Source: Pseudoalteromonas prydzensis (GTDB taxonomy: Bacteria > Pseudomonadota > Gammaproteobacteria > Enterobacterales > Alteromonadaceae). Taken from it: a stretch of 57,286 nt of DNA. Of the stretch, positions 45,440 through 54,732 are shown piece by piece. The notes under the pieces were generated by a model. It had not been told where the DNA came from. It did no database searches and saw only the letters and a program-made list of their open reading frames with translations. The position numbers were made by a program, and so were the translations under genes. The DNA lies in NCBI RefSeq assembly GCF_011050055.1, contig NZ_DRGM01000116.1, forward strand, positions 1-57,286, read 5' to 3'. Within the stretch, counting starts at the first letter, position 1, and each line of letters starts with the position of its first letter.

Positions 45440-46960
45440 ATGAAAAGTATATTAAATTGTTCTAATAGACTGATAGGTATAGCGATGATGCCTATTTTAA
45501 TGGTTGCATCAACTGCGCTATACGCAGAAAATAATCAAAATAACCAAGCAAAACTGACGCCATGCTATATGGAAGGACTGGCCGATAGACTAATGTGTGG
45601 CAGCATTGCTCAACCTTTATCGGATGATCCTAATGATGGCCAGATTGATATTCACTTTGCCGTTATTCCAGCAATCAAGCCCAGCCATCCTGATCAAGCC
45701 GTGCTTGGTTTTGCTGGTGGCCCGGGGCAAGGCGCAATAGATTTAGCCGCAGTGTTTAATCATAACTTACGGTTTGCCCGCGAAACCCGAGACATCGTAC
45801 TGGTTGATCAGCGCGGCACAGGTTATTCACATCAATTGCAATGTGAAAGTGATGATTTAAAAACTCAGTTTGCTTTTAATGATGTGATCGCTGACCTTCA
45901 AGCCATGGGGGCAGAAGATACGCAAAAGTGTAAAGCAAAACTCAATATTGATTTAAGCCACTTCACTACACCCGTTGCAGCAAAAGATTTTGAAGCGGTA
46001 CGTAAAGCACTCGGTTACAAAGGATTTCATTTGTTTGGGGTGTCGTATGGCACACGTATAGCGCAGGAGTACATGCGCCAATTTCCTGACTCTGTGTTAA
46101 CGAGTACCTTAGATGGTGTTGTGCCAATGCAGCAAAGTTTGGCTGCTATAGGTGGCGCGGTTGATGGTTCACTGGCTGCATTATTCAATCGTTGTGCAGC
46201 TGATACTTTGTGCGCAGCGCAATACCCTAACTTAGCAAGTAACTTTAACTCATTGCTTACGCAGCTTGAACAACAGCCTGTACAAGCACAGGTTAGACAC
46301 CCACGTACCAATGACGTTATTGCTTTTACAATCACTAAAATGAAGTTTTACAGTGCGATACGCTTTGCGCTATACAGCCATGCACAACGCGCGATTGTGC
46401 CAATGGTTATTGAAAAAGCACTAAGTGGTGACTATTCACCGCTGGCTGGCATGATGGCGAATGTTGATTTAACGCAATCTTTAGCAATGGGCATGCATAA
46501 CGCCATTGTCTGTGGTGAAGATTGGCCACGCTTAACAACGCAAACTCGCGCCCAGTACAGTAAAACTGATATGGGCAAAGCAATGATTGCGGGGTTTGAT
46601 ATTGCCTGTCCAATTCTAAATGTAAAAGCCGTTGACGAGGCATTTTACCTACCGCTAAAAACCAGCACGGCAACGTTACTTCTTTCTGGTGGACGAGACC
46701 CTGCAACACCTGCAAGTTGGGCCGAGCTTGCGATGGTTGAGATGACCAATGCCACTCACTTAGTCGCACCAACAGCCACCCATGGCATTGGCTCGCAAAC
46801 CTGTGCGCCGAAAATTATTGCCAAGTTTATCGACCAGCAAAGTATGCAAGACATTGATACAACCTGTATTAATGAGCCAAATGAGAAACCGTTTTTTATG
46901 AATATTAACGGCGTAGCCGTTGCCAATAGCCATTCAACTGATGCAGCTAGCAAGGAGTAA
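45440..46960 (+). CDS. Exported S33-type alpha/beta hydrolase (TAP-like peptidase)
   Basis: 506 residues from the ATG at 45440, with GGAAAGAG upstream; an ATG at 45419 adds 7 residues. A signal peptide ends near STALYA. The alpha/beta-hydrolase core shows the oxyanion stretch GFAGGPGQG, the nucleophile Ser in LFGVSYGTRIAQEY, and the C-terminal TAP-like domain with LLLSGGRDPATPASW (Asp) and THGIGSQTC (His). It resembles secreted tripeptidyl or proline-specific aminopeptidases. It leads an operon with NatA/NatB-like exporter genes, with no gap to natA. Confidence 0.9.
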   Translation: MKSILNCSNRLIGIAMMPILMVASTALYAENNQNNQAKLTPCYMEGLADRLMCGSIAQPLSDDPNDGQIDIHFAVIPAIKPSHPDQAVLGFAGGPGQGAIDLAAVFNHNLRFARETRDIVLVDQRGTGYSHQLQCESDDLKTQFAFNDVIADLQAMGAEDTQKCKAKLNIDLSHFTTPVAAKDFEAVRKALGYKGFHLFGVSYGTRIAQEYMRQFPDSVLTSTLDGVVPMQQSLAAIGGAVDGSLAALFNRCAADTLCAAQYPNLASNFNSLLTQLEQQPVQAQVRHPRTNDVIAFTITKMKFYSAIRFALYSHAQRAIVPMVIEKALSGDYSPLAGMMANVDLTQSLAMGMHNAIVCGEDWPRLTTQTRAQYSKTDMGKAMIAGFDIACPILNVKAVDEAFYLPLKTSTATLLLSGGRDPATPASWAELAMVEMTNATHLVAPTATHGIGSQTCAPKIIAKFIDQQSMQDIDTTCINEPNEKPFFMNINGVAVANSHSTDAASKE

Positions 46961-46963
46961 GTG

Positions 46964-47698
46964 ATGATTAAAGTAACCAACCTAAGTAAGAAAATTGGCG
47001 ACGTTAATGCGCTAAATGGTTTAAGTTTTACTGCACAGAACGGCAAGATCACCGGCCTTCTAGGGCCTAATGGCGCAGGTAAAACCACCTGTTTACGCAC
47101 CATATTTGGATTGTTAAAGGCAGATAGCGGGTATGCTGAAATTGATGGCATTGATGTTGCCAAAGAGCCGATGGCAGCAAAACAAAAGCTTGGCTTGTTC
47201 CCAGATCCGTGTGGCTTGTATGAACGATTAACACCAAGGGAATACATTAGTTTTTTTGCCCAACTAAGTGGTCTCAGCGCAAGTGATGCTAAGCAGGCGA
47301 CGATAGAGGTAATAAATAAATTAGCGATGAACGATATTGCCGATCGCCGTTGCCAAGGTTTTTCGCAAGGCCAACGGATGAAAACCGCCTTAGCCCAAGC
47401 CGTGGTTCATAACCCATCCAACATTATTTTAGATGAACCAACCCGTGGCCTCGATGTAATGAGTACCCGTATATTAAGAGAGCTGTTGCTATTACTGAAA
47501 GCGCAAGGGCACTGCGTGTTATTTTCATCGCATGTTATGCAAGAAGTTGCAGCGCTATGTGATCACGTAGTGATCATGGCCAATGGTCAAGTGATTGCCC
47601 AAGGTTCAGTGGCCGAGCTATGTGAACAAGCAGGTAAAGAGACATTAGAAGAAGCATTTGTCGCCTTGATTGGCAGCGACGAGGGGATTGCAGCATGA
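46964..47698 (+). CDS. natA: NatA-like ABC transporter ATPase
   Basis: 244 residues from the ATG at 46964, 6 bases after AAGGAG; a GTG at 46961 is also in frame. Walker A GLLGPNGAGKTT, signature FSQGQRMKTAL, Walker B IILDEPTRGLDV, and SSHVMQEV for the switch His. The whole sequence resembles NatA, the ATPase of the NatAB sodium exporter of Bacillus. It overlaps natB by 4 bases. Sodium export is plausible but could also be another substrate. Confidence 0.88.
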   Translation: MIKVTNLSKKIGDVNALNGLSFTAQNGKITGLLGPNGAGKTTCLRTIFGLLKADSGYAEIDGIDVAKEPMAAKQKLGLFPDPCGLYERLTPREYISFFAQLSGLSASDAKQATIEVINKLAMNDIADRRCQGFSQGQRMKTALAQAVVHNPSNIILDEPTRGLDVMSTRILRELLLLLKAQGHCVLFSSHVMQEVAALCDHVVIMANGQVIAQGSVAELCEQAGKETLEEAFVALIGSDEGIAA

Positions 47699-48834
47699 TT
47701 AATTTATTAACAGTATTATTTAAAAAAGAACTGATGGATGCCAGCCGTGATAAACGTTCGGTAATGGCGGGGCTTTATTATGCGATAGGTACGCCAATTG
47801 GTGTGTGCTTATTAATGAGTGTGTTGCTACAACAATTAGCATCACCTGAAACACTAAAAATTAATATTGAAAATAGCGAACGTGCACCCGGATTGATTGC
47901 TCACTTAAATAGCCGTGATATTGTTGCCAGCACTGACGCTGACGAACGTAAAGCCATTACCTTATCTATCAGTGAAGACTATCAACAAAAGATGAGCGAA
48001 GGGCGCCCAGCAACGGTAACGCTTATTGCCGATAAATCAGATGATAAGTTGCGTAAATATATCAACCAAGTTGAAAAGGCAATGGTGTTGTATAGCTCTG
48101 AAATAGCCAGTCTGCGATTAGTTTCTCGTGGTGTGGATCCAAACTTGATGCGTGCACTCGCGATTGAAGTACATGATCAAGCAACCCCAGATTCAAAAGG
48201 GGGCATGATTTTAGGATTGGTGGCATTAACACTTATTTTAGCGTTATTTTACGCGGCGATGAATTTGGCAATTGATACCAGCGCCGGTGAGCGAGAGCGT
48301 AATTCGCTATCGTTATTGTTAAGTCATCCATTACATAGTTTGCATATTGTGCTTGCTAAAGTTGGCGCGATAACCACGTTTTCTATGTTAGGTTTAGTGG
48401 TGATTTTAGTTGTATCTAAGTTTTCATATGCGATGGTGCCGTGGCAGCAAATGGGCTTTAGTATTACTATTACCCCTGCGTTTATGCTGTTTAGTATCGC
48501 GATATGCCTACCTATTGCATTGATGTCGGCCAGCTTACAAGTGTTTGTATCGTTTATGGCTAAGTCGTTTAAAGAAGCGCAATCTTACGTCACTATGGTG
48601 TTATTTATCCCAATGGCGTTAAGCATGATAACCACTTACGATATTGCGACAGATGTGGTGCAGTGGTTGCCGATAGCTGCGCAACAGTTTGCATTAATGG
48701 AGTTTATTAAAGGTAATCCCATTCCTGTCCCGCAGTTACTGTTATCAACAGTGATCACCCTGGTATTATGTGCAGCCTTTAGCTTTTTAAGCGCGCGAAT
48801 GCTGAAAAGTGAAAAAGTGGTGTTTGGTTTATGA
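47695..48834 (+). CDS. natB: NatB-like ABC-2 permease
   Basis: 379 residues. One N-terminal helix (about 23-45) is followed by a large extracytoplasmic region (about 50-170, with IVASTDADERKAI and the EKAMVLYSSEIASLR helix), then five or six helices at about 175-375. The block AIDTSAGERERNSLSLLLSHPL, before a membrane helix, is conserved in NatB/ABC-2 permeases. It partners the NatA-like ATPase with which it overlaps (ATGA). Expected in the inner membrane. Confidence 0.88.
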   Translation: MINLLTVLFKKELMDASRDKRSVMAGLYYAIGTPIGVCLLMSVLLQQLASPETLKINIENSERAPGLIAHLNSRDIVASTDADERKAITLSISEDYQQKMSEGRPATVTLIADKSDDKLRKYINQVEKAMVLYSSEIASLRLVSRGVDPNLMRALAIEVHDQATPDSKGGMILGLVALTLILALFYAAMNLAIDTSAGERERNSLSLLLSHPLHSLHIVLAKVGAITTFSMLGLVVILVVSKFSYAMVPWQQMGFSITITPAFMLFSIAICLPIALMSASLQVFVSFMAKSFKEAQSYVTMVLFIPMALSMITTYDIATDVVQWLPIAAQQFALMEFIKGNPIPVPQLLLSTVITLVLCAAFSFLSARMLKSEKVVFGL

Positions 48835-48862
48835 TTATGGATTAGCAAATTAATAGATTAGT

Positions 48863-48884
48863 AAAGCGACCTTGCGGTCGCTTT
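48863..48884. terminator. Terminator after natB
   Basis: A perfect 9-bp stem AAAGCGACC / GGTCGCTTT with a TTGC loop, between convergent genes; the T-run TTTT follows on the plus strand. Confidence 0.75.
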
Positions 48885-48894
48885 TGCATGCTAA

Positions 48895-49305
48895 TTAACT
48901 GAGCGAGTAGATTTCATCGAGCTGAATATGTTCAATAGAAGAGTTCGCTAGTAACTGTTTAAACACGCTGGTTGCCTTTGCTTTTTCTATATTGGCACTG
49001 CTGAAAGGGGCAATTTTAAACAACTTTTTTATAGATAATCCGGTAATTTGGCTAAGCGGTGCGTGGTGTTTGATAAGTACCGGAAGCTGGGGATCACTAT
49101 CATCGTATTTTGCTAAAGCGAGTTTTGATAAGTTAAATAAATCTTTAGCGAGTTTACCAGCATCAATAAATGGTACTGCAGCATCAGGAATAAAGAATAT
49201 ATGCCCAAACCGGTCACGACTTTGACTCCCTGTACAATTTAGTGGCTTTACGATGTTATTGCTGAACTCGACAACATCGCCATTGATCAAGGTAAATTGT
49301 GCCAT
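48895..49305 (-). CDS. Hypothetical cytoplasmic protein, 136 residues
   Basis: Begins MAQFTLINGDVVEFSNNIVK. It is soluble, with no signal peptide or membrane helix. Residues 26-50 (GSQSRDRFGHIFFIPDAAVPF) and the helical end (IEKAKATSVFKQLLANSSIE) are not from a family I recognise. It lies 26 bases after the flavodoxin gene on the same strand and may be co-transcribed with it. Confidence 0.65.
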   Translation of the reverse strand: MAQFTLINGDVVEFSNNIVKPLNCTGSQSRDRFGHIFFIPDAAVPFIDAGKLAKDLFNLSKLALAKYDDSDPQLPVLIKHHAPLSQITGLSIKKLFKIAPFSSANIEKAKATSVFKQLLANSSIEHIQLDEIYSLS

Positions 49306-49331
49306 TCGTTGCCTTATAGTTACAGCGAGGT

Positions 49332-49853
49332 TTATAGCGTCTCGCTGTATTCAGTCATGATTTGTTCAACCCAGTTAGCGATTCGCTCATCACTGTGTTC
49401 GTATTGACTGTCTTCATCAAGGGCTAAACCAACAAAGTGTTTGCCGTCGTTGGTAAGTGCTTTGGAGGCTTCAAACTCATAGCTGCTATCGTTTGGCCAT
49501 AAACCTAATAAAGTAAATTGTTGGCTACTTATTTCATCATGCAACATGCCAAGTGCATCTTGAAACCATTGGCCGTAACCTTGTTGGTCACCCATGCCAA
49601 ATAAAGCAATGGTTTTGCCATTGAGATCAACATCTTTAATGTCATCCCAAATAGATTCCCAATCTTCTTGTAACTCACCGAAATCCCATGTCGAGATACC
49701 AAAGATGATAAAGTCGTAATTCTCTGCGTCTTTTAATGGTTCATCTTTGATATTATGCAGGCTGACAATGTCTTGACCGATAATATCGCGGATTTTTTCG
49801 GCTGCTATTTCTGTATAGCATGTGGTAGAACCATAAAATAAACCAATTTGCAT
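49332..49853 (-). CDS. fldB: Flavodoxin 2
   Basis: 173 residues from the ATG at 49853; an in-frame GTG at 49865 adds 4. The FMN phosphate loop [12 protein letters not shown] opens the protein, followed by [14 protein letters not shown] and [17 protein letters not shown] as the flavin-binding loops. The sequence follows E. coli FldB closely. It is a low-potential electron carrier, induced by oxidative stress in relatives. Divergent from xerD, in the conserved fldB-xerD-dsbC-recJ-prfB-lysS order. Confidence 0.96.
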   Translation of the reverse strand: MQIGLFYGSTTCYTEIAAEKIRDIIGQDIVSLHNIKDEPLKDAENYDFIIFGISTWDFGELQEDWESIWDDIKDVDLNGKTIALFGMGDQQGYGQWFQDALGMLHDEISSQQFTLLGLWPNDSSYEFEASKALTNDGKHFVGLALDEDSQYEHSDERIANWVEQIMTEYSETL

Positions 49854-49933
49854 CGTATTTATCACTGTGTATTTGCCTGATATGATAGGCTGAAGTTTAC
49901 CGTAAGGTATTATTAATTGATACCTTGATAACT

Positions 49934-50887
49934 ATGAGAATAACTGTGACCACGTTACCTGATCATGAGCCATTAGACTCAGCCATTACAGATCACGACG
50001 AATTGCTCGGTAATAGTGATTATCTTGAATCTTTTTTAGATAACCTCTATTTAGAACAACACGTAAGCGATAACACTTTATCAGCGTATCGCAGTGATTT
50101 AGATAAGTTTTGCCACTTTTTAACAGGCCAAGATTTGCTCACTGTCAGTGGCCAAGATATTGAAAGCTATTTAGCGCATCGTGTTGATTTAGGTTTAAAA
50201 CCACGCAGTACGGCGCGCAGTATTAGCGCGTTAAAGCGCTTTTACCAATATTTTGTCCGCGAAAAATATATTGCCGATTCGCCAATGGTTAATATTGCCC
50301 AGCCTAAGGCTGGCCAGTCACTGCCGAAAACTTTGTCTGAAAACGAAGTAGAGGCGCTCTTAGCGGCACCTAATGTTGAAGAGCCAATGGGACTGCGTGA
50401 TAAAGCCATGCTTGAATTGTTATATGCCACAGGGTTGCGAGTTAGTGAGTTAGTCGGGCTGCGGATGGAGCAAATTAATTTGCGTCAATCGGTAGTGTTC
50501 GTAAAAGGTAAAGGTAACAAAGAGCGTTTAGTGCCGCTTGGCGAAGAAGCCATGTATTGGCTAGAGCAGTTTTTAAAGGTGGGGCGTGCGCAAATGATCA
50601 AACATGCTACCGACTTTGTGTTTCCGTCAAAGCGTGGAGTGGGTATGACCCGACAAACTTTTTGGCATCGTATTAAACACTATGCTATTTTGGCAGCAGT
50701 TGAATCGCCTTTATCGCCCCATACGTTGCGTCATGCGTTTGCAACACACTTACTAAATCATGGTGCTGATCTGCGGGTCGTACAGATGATGTTAGGGCAT
50801 AGTGATTTATCAACCACACAAATTTATACCCATGTTGCTAATGAAAGGTTAAAGTCGGTACATCAGCAACATCATCCGCGCGCTTAG
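49934..50887 (+). CDS. xerD: Tyrosine recombinase XerD
   Basis: 317 residues from the ATG at 49934; a TTG at 49925 would add 3. The N-terminal core-binding domain (YLESFLDNLYLEQHVSDNTL) is followed by the catalytic domain with Arg in YATGLRVSELVGL, Lys in VKGKGNKERLVPL, His/Arg in SPHTLRHAFATHL, and His/Tyr in MLGHSDLSTTQIYTHV. With XerC it resolves chromosome dimers at dif, activated by FtsK. It has about 15 more N-terminal residues than E. coli XerD. Confidence 0.97.
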   Translation: MRITVTTLPDHEPLDSAITDHDELLGNSDYLESFLDNLYLEQHVSDNTLSAYRSDLDKFCHFLTGQDLLTVSGQDIESYLAHRVDLGLKPRSTARSISALKRFYQYFVREKYIADSPMVNIAQPKAGQSLPKTLSENEVEALLAAPNVEEPMGLRDKAMLELLYATGLRVSELVGLRMEQINLRQSVVFVKGKGNKERLVPLGEEAMYWLEQFLKVGRAQMIKHATDFVFPSKRGVGMTRQTFWHRIKHYAILAAVESPLSPHTLRHAFATHLLNHGADLRVVQMMLGHSDLSTTQIYTHVANERLKSVHQQHHPRA

Positions 50888-50951
50888 TGAGAATTTTTTC
50901 GTACTTCGGCGGTCTGAGTAGTTAAGAATTATCAGGATATAAGAGAACATT

Positions 50952-51680
50952 ATGAAAAAGTTAGTATTAGCCGGTGCGATATTAGGCACCAGTATAAGTG
51001 CGTTTGCCAATGGCGTAGTAGCCATTCCTGATGCCAACGATCCAATCGTAACTAAGTTTGCAGAGCTAGGTGTTACTGTTAAGCAAATTAGCCCAAGCCC
51101 TGTGGCCGGTTTAAAAGAATTGATCACCGACAAAGGCGTGCTGTATGCAAGCGCAGATGGTCAATACTTAATGCAAGGTACATTAATTGATTTGAACAAT
51201 CGTAATAATCTGACCGAGCAAGCGCTCAATGGCGTACGTCAAGCAGGTTTAGCACAATACGAAGATTCAATGATTGTCTATAAAGCTAAAAATGAGAAAC
51301 ACAGCATTACTGTGTTTACCGACATTAGCTGTGGTTATTGCCGTAAATTACACCGCGAGCTTGATGATTTACTTGAAGCAGGCATTACTGTTAAGTATTT
51401 AGCGTTTCCGCGTGGTGGCTTACAAGGCTCAGGCTATGCAGATTTAATGAATGTTTGGTGTGCTAAAGATCAGCAAGAAGCGATGACAGCAGCAAAATCA
51501 GGTGCGGATACTAAAGTCATGGCCGGTTGTCATGCGCCAGTGGCAGAGCATTATCAGCTTGGCCAAAGTTTTGGTATCAACGGTACGCCGGCGATTATTT
51601 TAGAAGATGGTACGATGATCCCAGGCTATCAGCCTGCGGCCGCATTAGCCGCAGCATTAGAAGCGAATAAATCATCATAA
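50952..51680 (+). CDS. dsbC: Thiol:disulfide isomerase DsbC
   Basis: 242 residues with a signal peptide (ISAFA, cleavage near residue 20). A dimerisation domain (about 20-80) is followed by a thioredoxin fold with the active site DISCGYCRKLH, and the cis-Pro loop GINGTPAIILEDG. Two further Cys (NVWCAKD and AGCHAP) form the structural disulfide seen in DsbC. It reshuffles wrong disulfides in the periplasm and is kept reduced by DsbD. A terminator follows, then recJ. Confidence 0.96.
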   Translation: MKKLVLAGAILGTSISAFANGVVAIPDANDPIVTKFAELGVTVKQISPSPVAGLKELITDKGVLYASADGQYLMQGTLIDLNNRNNLTEQALNGVRQAGLAQYEDSMIVYKAKNEKHSITVFTDISCGYCRKLHRELDDLLEAGITVKYLAFPRGGLQGSGYADLMNVWCAKDQQEAMTAAKSGADTKVMAGCHAPVAEHYQLGQSFGINGTPAIILEDGTMIPGYQPAAALAAALEANKSS

Positions 51681-51695
51681 CTGTGTGTTTTTTAT

Positions 51696-51720
51696 AAAAA
51701 GGCCGTTAAGGCCTTTTTTT
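51696..51720 (+). terminator. Rho-independent terminator after dsbC
   Basis: Stem AAAAAGGCC / GGCCTTTTT with a short GTTAA loop and a run of seven T. Confidence 0.85.
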
Positions 51721-51754
51721 GTCTTTATTCTTTAATTAAAAGTACCGCGTCTGC

Positions 51755-53476
51755 ATGAAAAAATTAATTGTTGCCCGTGATCATCATGATGACTCACACC
51801 TGCCAAATCATTTACACCCTGTTATTAAACAAATTTATGCCAGCCGCCAAGTTAATCATGCCGATGAGCTAAACAATAGCGCAGCCACTTTGCATGACTT
51901 CAAATTATTTAAAGACATAGATAAAGCCACCGCTTTACTACAACATGCCCTGCAAGCGCAAAGCAAAGTACTGATCGTGGGTGACTTTGATGCCGATGGC
52001 GCAACCAGCACCGCCACCTTAATGCAAGGCTTAGCGATGTTTGGTTTTGCTCATTTAGATTATTTAGTGCCAGATAGATTTAGCCTTGGCTATGGCTTAA
52101 GCCCAGCACTGGCGGAGCAAATAGTCACTATGGCGCCAGATTTGGTGATCACCGTTGATAATGGCATTTCCTGTATCGCTGGTATCGCAATTGTTAAAGC
52201 CGCAGGCATTAAAGTGTTGGTCACTGACCATCACTTGCAAGGTGAACAACTGCCAAATGCCGATGCGATTGTTAACCCAAACCGCCATGATTGTCAGTTT
52301 CCATCAAAATCAATCGCGGGTGTCGGGGTGGCATTTTATTTATTGATTGCGCTTAGAAGTGCATTGCGTGATGTCGGTCATTTTGAGCAGCAACCACCGC
52401 CTAACTTAGCGGATCTACTTGATATTGTAGCACTAGGTACGGTTGCTGATGTGGTGGCACTCGATGCTAATAATCGCACTTTAGTTCACCAAGGTTTAGC
52501 GCGCATTCGTAGCGGTAAAACCCGCCCAGGTATTACCGCGCTGATTGAGGTCGCCAATCGTAATGCTGCGCGTTTAAGCGCCAGTGATTTTGGTTTTTCG
52601 CTTGCACCACGCTTAAATGCCGCAGGGCGTTTAGACGATATGAGTTTAGGCATAGCTTGCTTACTGGCCACCGATATTAATCAAGCAAGGCGTATTGCCG
52701 GTGAACTAGATAGTTTAAACCATGAGCGCCGTGAAATAGAGCAGGGCATGCAAGTTGAAGCACAAGCCGTGCTAGATAAGCTCGCTTTTAGCGATGAGCA
52801 AACCCCTGATGCTATTTGTTTATATCAAGGTGATTGGCATCAAGGGGTGATCGGTATTTTAGCGGGGCGCTTAAAAGAAAAGTACCACCGACCAACGGTT
52901 ATTTTTGCCGGTGGCGACAACGGCGAAATAAAAGGCTCTTGCCGCTCGATTGAAGGCTTGCACATGCGTGACTTGCTCGAGCGCTTAAATACCTTACATC
53001 CACATTTGATCAGTAAATTTGGCGGTCATGCCATGGCAGCAGGGCTGAGTATTAATGAGCAGCATTTTAGTGAGTTTAAGCGCGAGTTTGAACAAGCCGT
53101 TAGCGCGCAGTTAAGTGATGAGCACAAACGCTGTATTATTTTAACCGATGGGGAGCTTGCCGATGATTGCTTTAGCATGGAGTTTGCTAACCTACTCAAA
53201 CAAGCTGGGCCATGGGGGCAGCAATTTCCTGAGCCGGTATTTGAGCACACCTTTGAACTAGTGCAACAACGTATTGTCGGTGAAAAACACCTTAAATTAG
53301 TACTTAAGCACCGCTCTGGACGATTAGTGGATGCCATTGCATTTGGTGTGGATGTGCGGGCGTGGCCAGATACAGAGGCACGTTTTGTTAAACTGGCTTA
53401 CCAACTGGATATCAATGAATTTAGAGGTAAGTTTTCTTTGCAGTTGATTGCCCGAGAGCTGCAAAAAGTACCGTAA
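51755..53476 (+). CDS. recJ: Single-strand 5'-to-3' exonuclease RecJ
   Basis: 573 residues, the usual length. DHH-phosphoesterase motifs: VLIVGDFDADGATSTATLM (motif I), VDNGISCIAG (II), VTDHHLQGE (III), and LVTDHH-linked VNPN. The DHHA1 stretch GGHAMAAGLSI is near residue 428. It degrades single-stranded DNA in RecF-type recombination, mismatch repair and excision repair, needing Mn2+ or Mg2+. It lies in the conserved order between dsbC and prfB. Confidence 0.97.
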   Translation: MKKLIVARDHHDDSHLPNHLHPVIKQIYASRQVNHADELNNSAATLHDFKLFKDIDKATALLQHALQAQSKVLIVGDFDADGATSTATLMQGLAMFGFAHLDYLVPDRFSLGYGLSPALAEQIVTMAPDLVITVDNGISCIAGIAIVKAAGIKVLVTDHHLQGEQLPNADAIVNPNRHDCQFPSKSIAGVGVAFYLLIALRSALRDVGHFEQQPPPNLADLLDIVALGTVADVVALDANNRTLVHQGLARIRSGKTRPGITALIEVANRNAARLSASDFGFSLAPRLNAAGRLDDMSLGIACLLATDINQARRIAGELDSLNHERREIEQGMQVEAQAVLDKLAFSDEQTPDAICLYQGDWHQGVIGILAGRLKEKYHRPTVIFAGGDNGEIKGSCRSIEGLHMRDLLERLNTLHPHLISKFGGHAMAAGLSINEQHFSEFKREFEQAVSAQLSDEHKRCIILTDGELADDCFSMEFANLLKQAGPWGQQFPEPVFEHTFELVQQRIVGEKHLKLVLKHRSGRLVDAIAFGVDVRAWPDTEARFVKLAYQLDINEFRGKFSLQLIARELQKVP

Positions 53477-53607
53477 AAAATATTTATTATCGGTGCATAA
53501 AATACTAATAAAACGCGCGGTTTTTTGTTAAAATCGGGCGTTTTTACTATTTAAAGAATTTTATGGGCGATTTGACGCTCGTAATCAGCCATTTTGGAGT
53601 AAGGTAC

Positions 53608-54706
53608 ATGTTTGAAGTGAATCCTGTGATTAATCAAATCAAGGAAATTCGCGAACGTACTGAATTGCTTCGGGGGTACCTTTGACTACGCTCTTAAACA
53701 AGAACGTTTAGAAGAAGTTAACGCCGAACTTGAAGATTCAGCCGTATGGAATGAGCCAGAGCGTGCGCAAGCGCTTGGGCGTGAAAAGTCAGCATTAGAG
53801 GCGGTTGTTGAAACGATCGACAACCTAGTCACTGGCACTGATGATGTCGAAGGGTTAGTTGAACTCGCCGTAGAAGCTGAAGATGAAGACACCTTTATCG
53901 AGGCACAAAGTGAGCTTGAAGATCTGAATGGGCAACTTGAAGGTTTAGAGTTTCGCCGGATGTTTTCAGGCGCACATGACGCAAATGATGCTTACCTTGA
54001 TTTACAATCAGGCTCTGGCGGTACTGAAGCGCAAGACTGGTGTAACATGTTATTACGCATGTATTTACGCTGGGGTGAAGCAAAAGGCTTTAAAGTTGAG
54101 TTGGTAGAAGCAACTGACGGTGATGTTGCCGGCATTAAAGGTGCAACGGTACGCTTTGTTGGCGAATACGCGTATGGCTGGTTACGCACAGAAACAGGCG
54201 TACATCGCTTAGTACGTAAAAGCCCGTTTGACTCAAGTGGTCGTCGCCATACCTCGTTTGCTTCCGCATTTGTATACCCTGAGATTGACGATAATATTGA
54301 AATCGATATTAATCCGGCTGATTTACGTATTGACGTATACCGTGCATCAGGTGCTGGTGGTCAGCATGTTAACACCACCGAATCAGCGGTACGTATTACT
54401 CACGTACCAACCAATACCGTAGTGCAATGCCAGAACGAACGTTCACAGCATAAAAATAAAGCACAAGCGATGAAACAGTTAAAAGCGAAGTTATTTGAAC
54501 TTGAGTTACAACAGCAAAATGCTGAAAAGCAAACGCAAGAAGACGCGAAATCTGATATTGGTTGGGGTAGTCAAATTCGTTCCTACGTACTTGATGATTC
54601 ACGTATTAAAGATTTACGAACCGGTGTTGAAAACCGCAATACGCAATCGGTACTTGACGGTAACTTAGATAAATTTATTGAAGCCAGCTTAAAATCTGGC
54701 CTATAA
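53608..54706 (+). CDS. prfB: Peptide chain release factor 2, with programmed +1 frameshift
   Basis: 365 residues when read as join(53608..53682, 53684..54706). The first 25 codons end at an in-frame UGA (53683-53685); a +1 shift continues as Asp-Tyr-Ala. After the shift the protein follows RF2: coiled N-terminal domain, codon-recognition loop with SPFDSSGRR, and GGQ in [16 protein letters not shown], whose Gln is methylated in relatives. It ends translation at UGA and UAA. The ATG at 53608 has GGAGTAAGG upstream; an in-frame ATG at 53563 would add 15 residues not found in the family. lysS follows after 26 bases. Confidence 0.97.
53671..53686 (+). other. prfB programmed frameshift site
   Basis: CGGGGGTACCTTTGAC: a Shine-Dalgarno-like GGGGG three bases before the slippery codon CTT, then the weak stop TGA and C. 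This is the autoregulatory design in which low RF2 gives more frameshifting. The usual AGGGGG reads CGGGGG here. Confidence 0.93.
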
Positions 54707-54732
54707 CCACCAAGCTAAAAAAGAGCTAAAAA

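Noticed and set aside
53563..53607. Upstream in-frame ATG as prfB start
   Set aside because: It would add 15 residues absent from release factor 2 proteins, and the ATG at 53608 has a good ribosome site and the family start MFEVNP.
53683..53685. In-frame stop in prfB suggesting a pseudogene
   Set aside because: It is the standard programmed +1 frameshift; the GGGGG-TAC-CTT-TGA-C layout and the intact downstream frame show a working gene.
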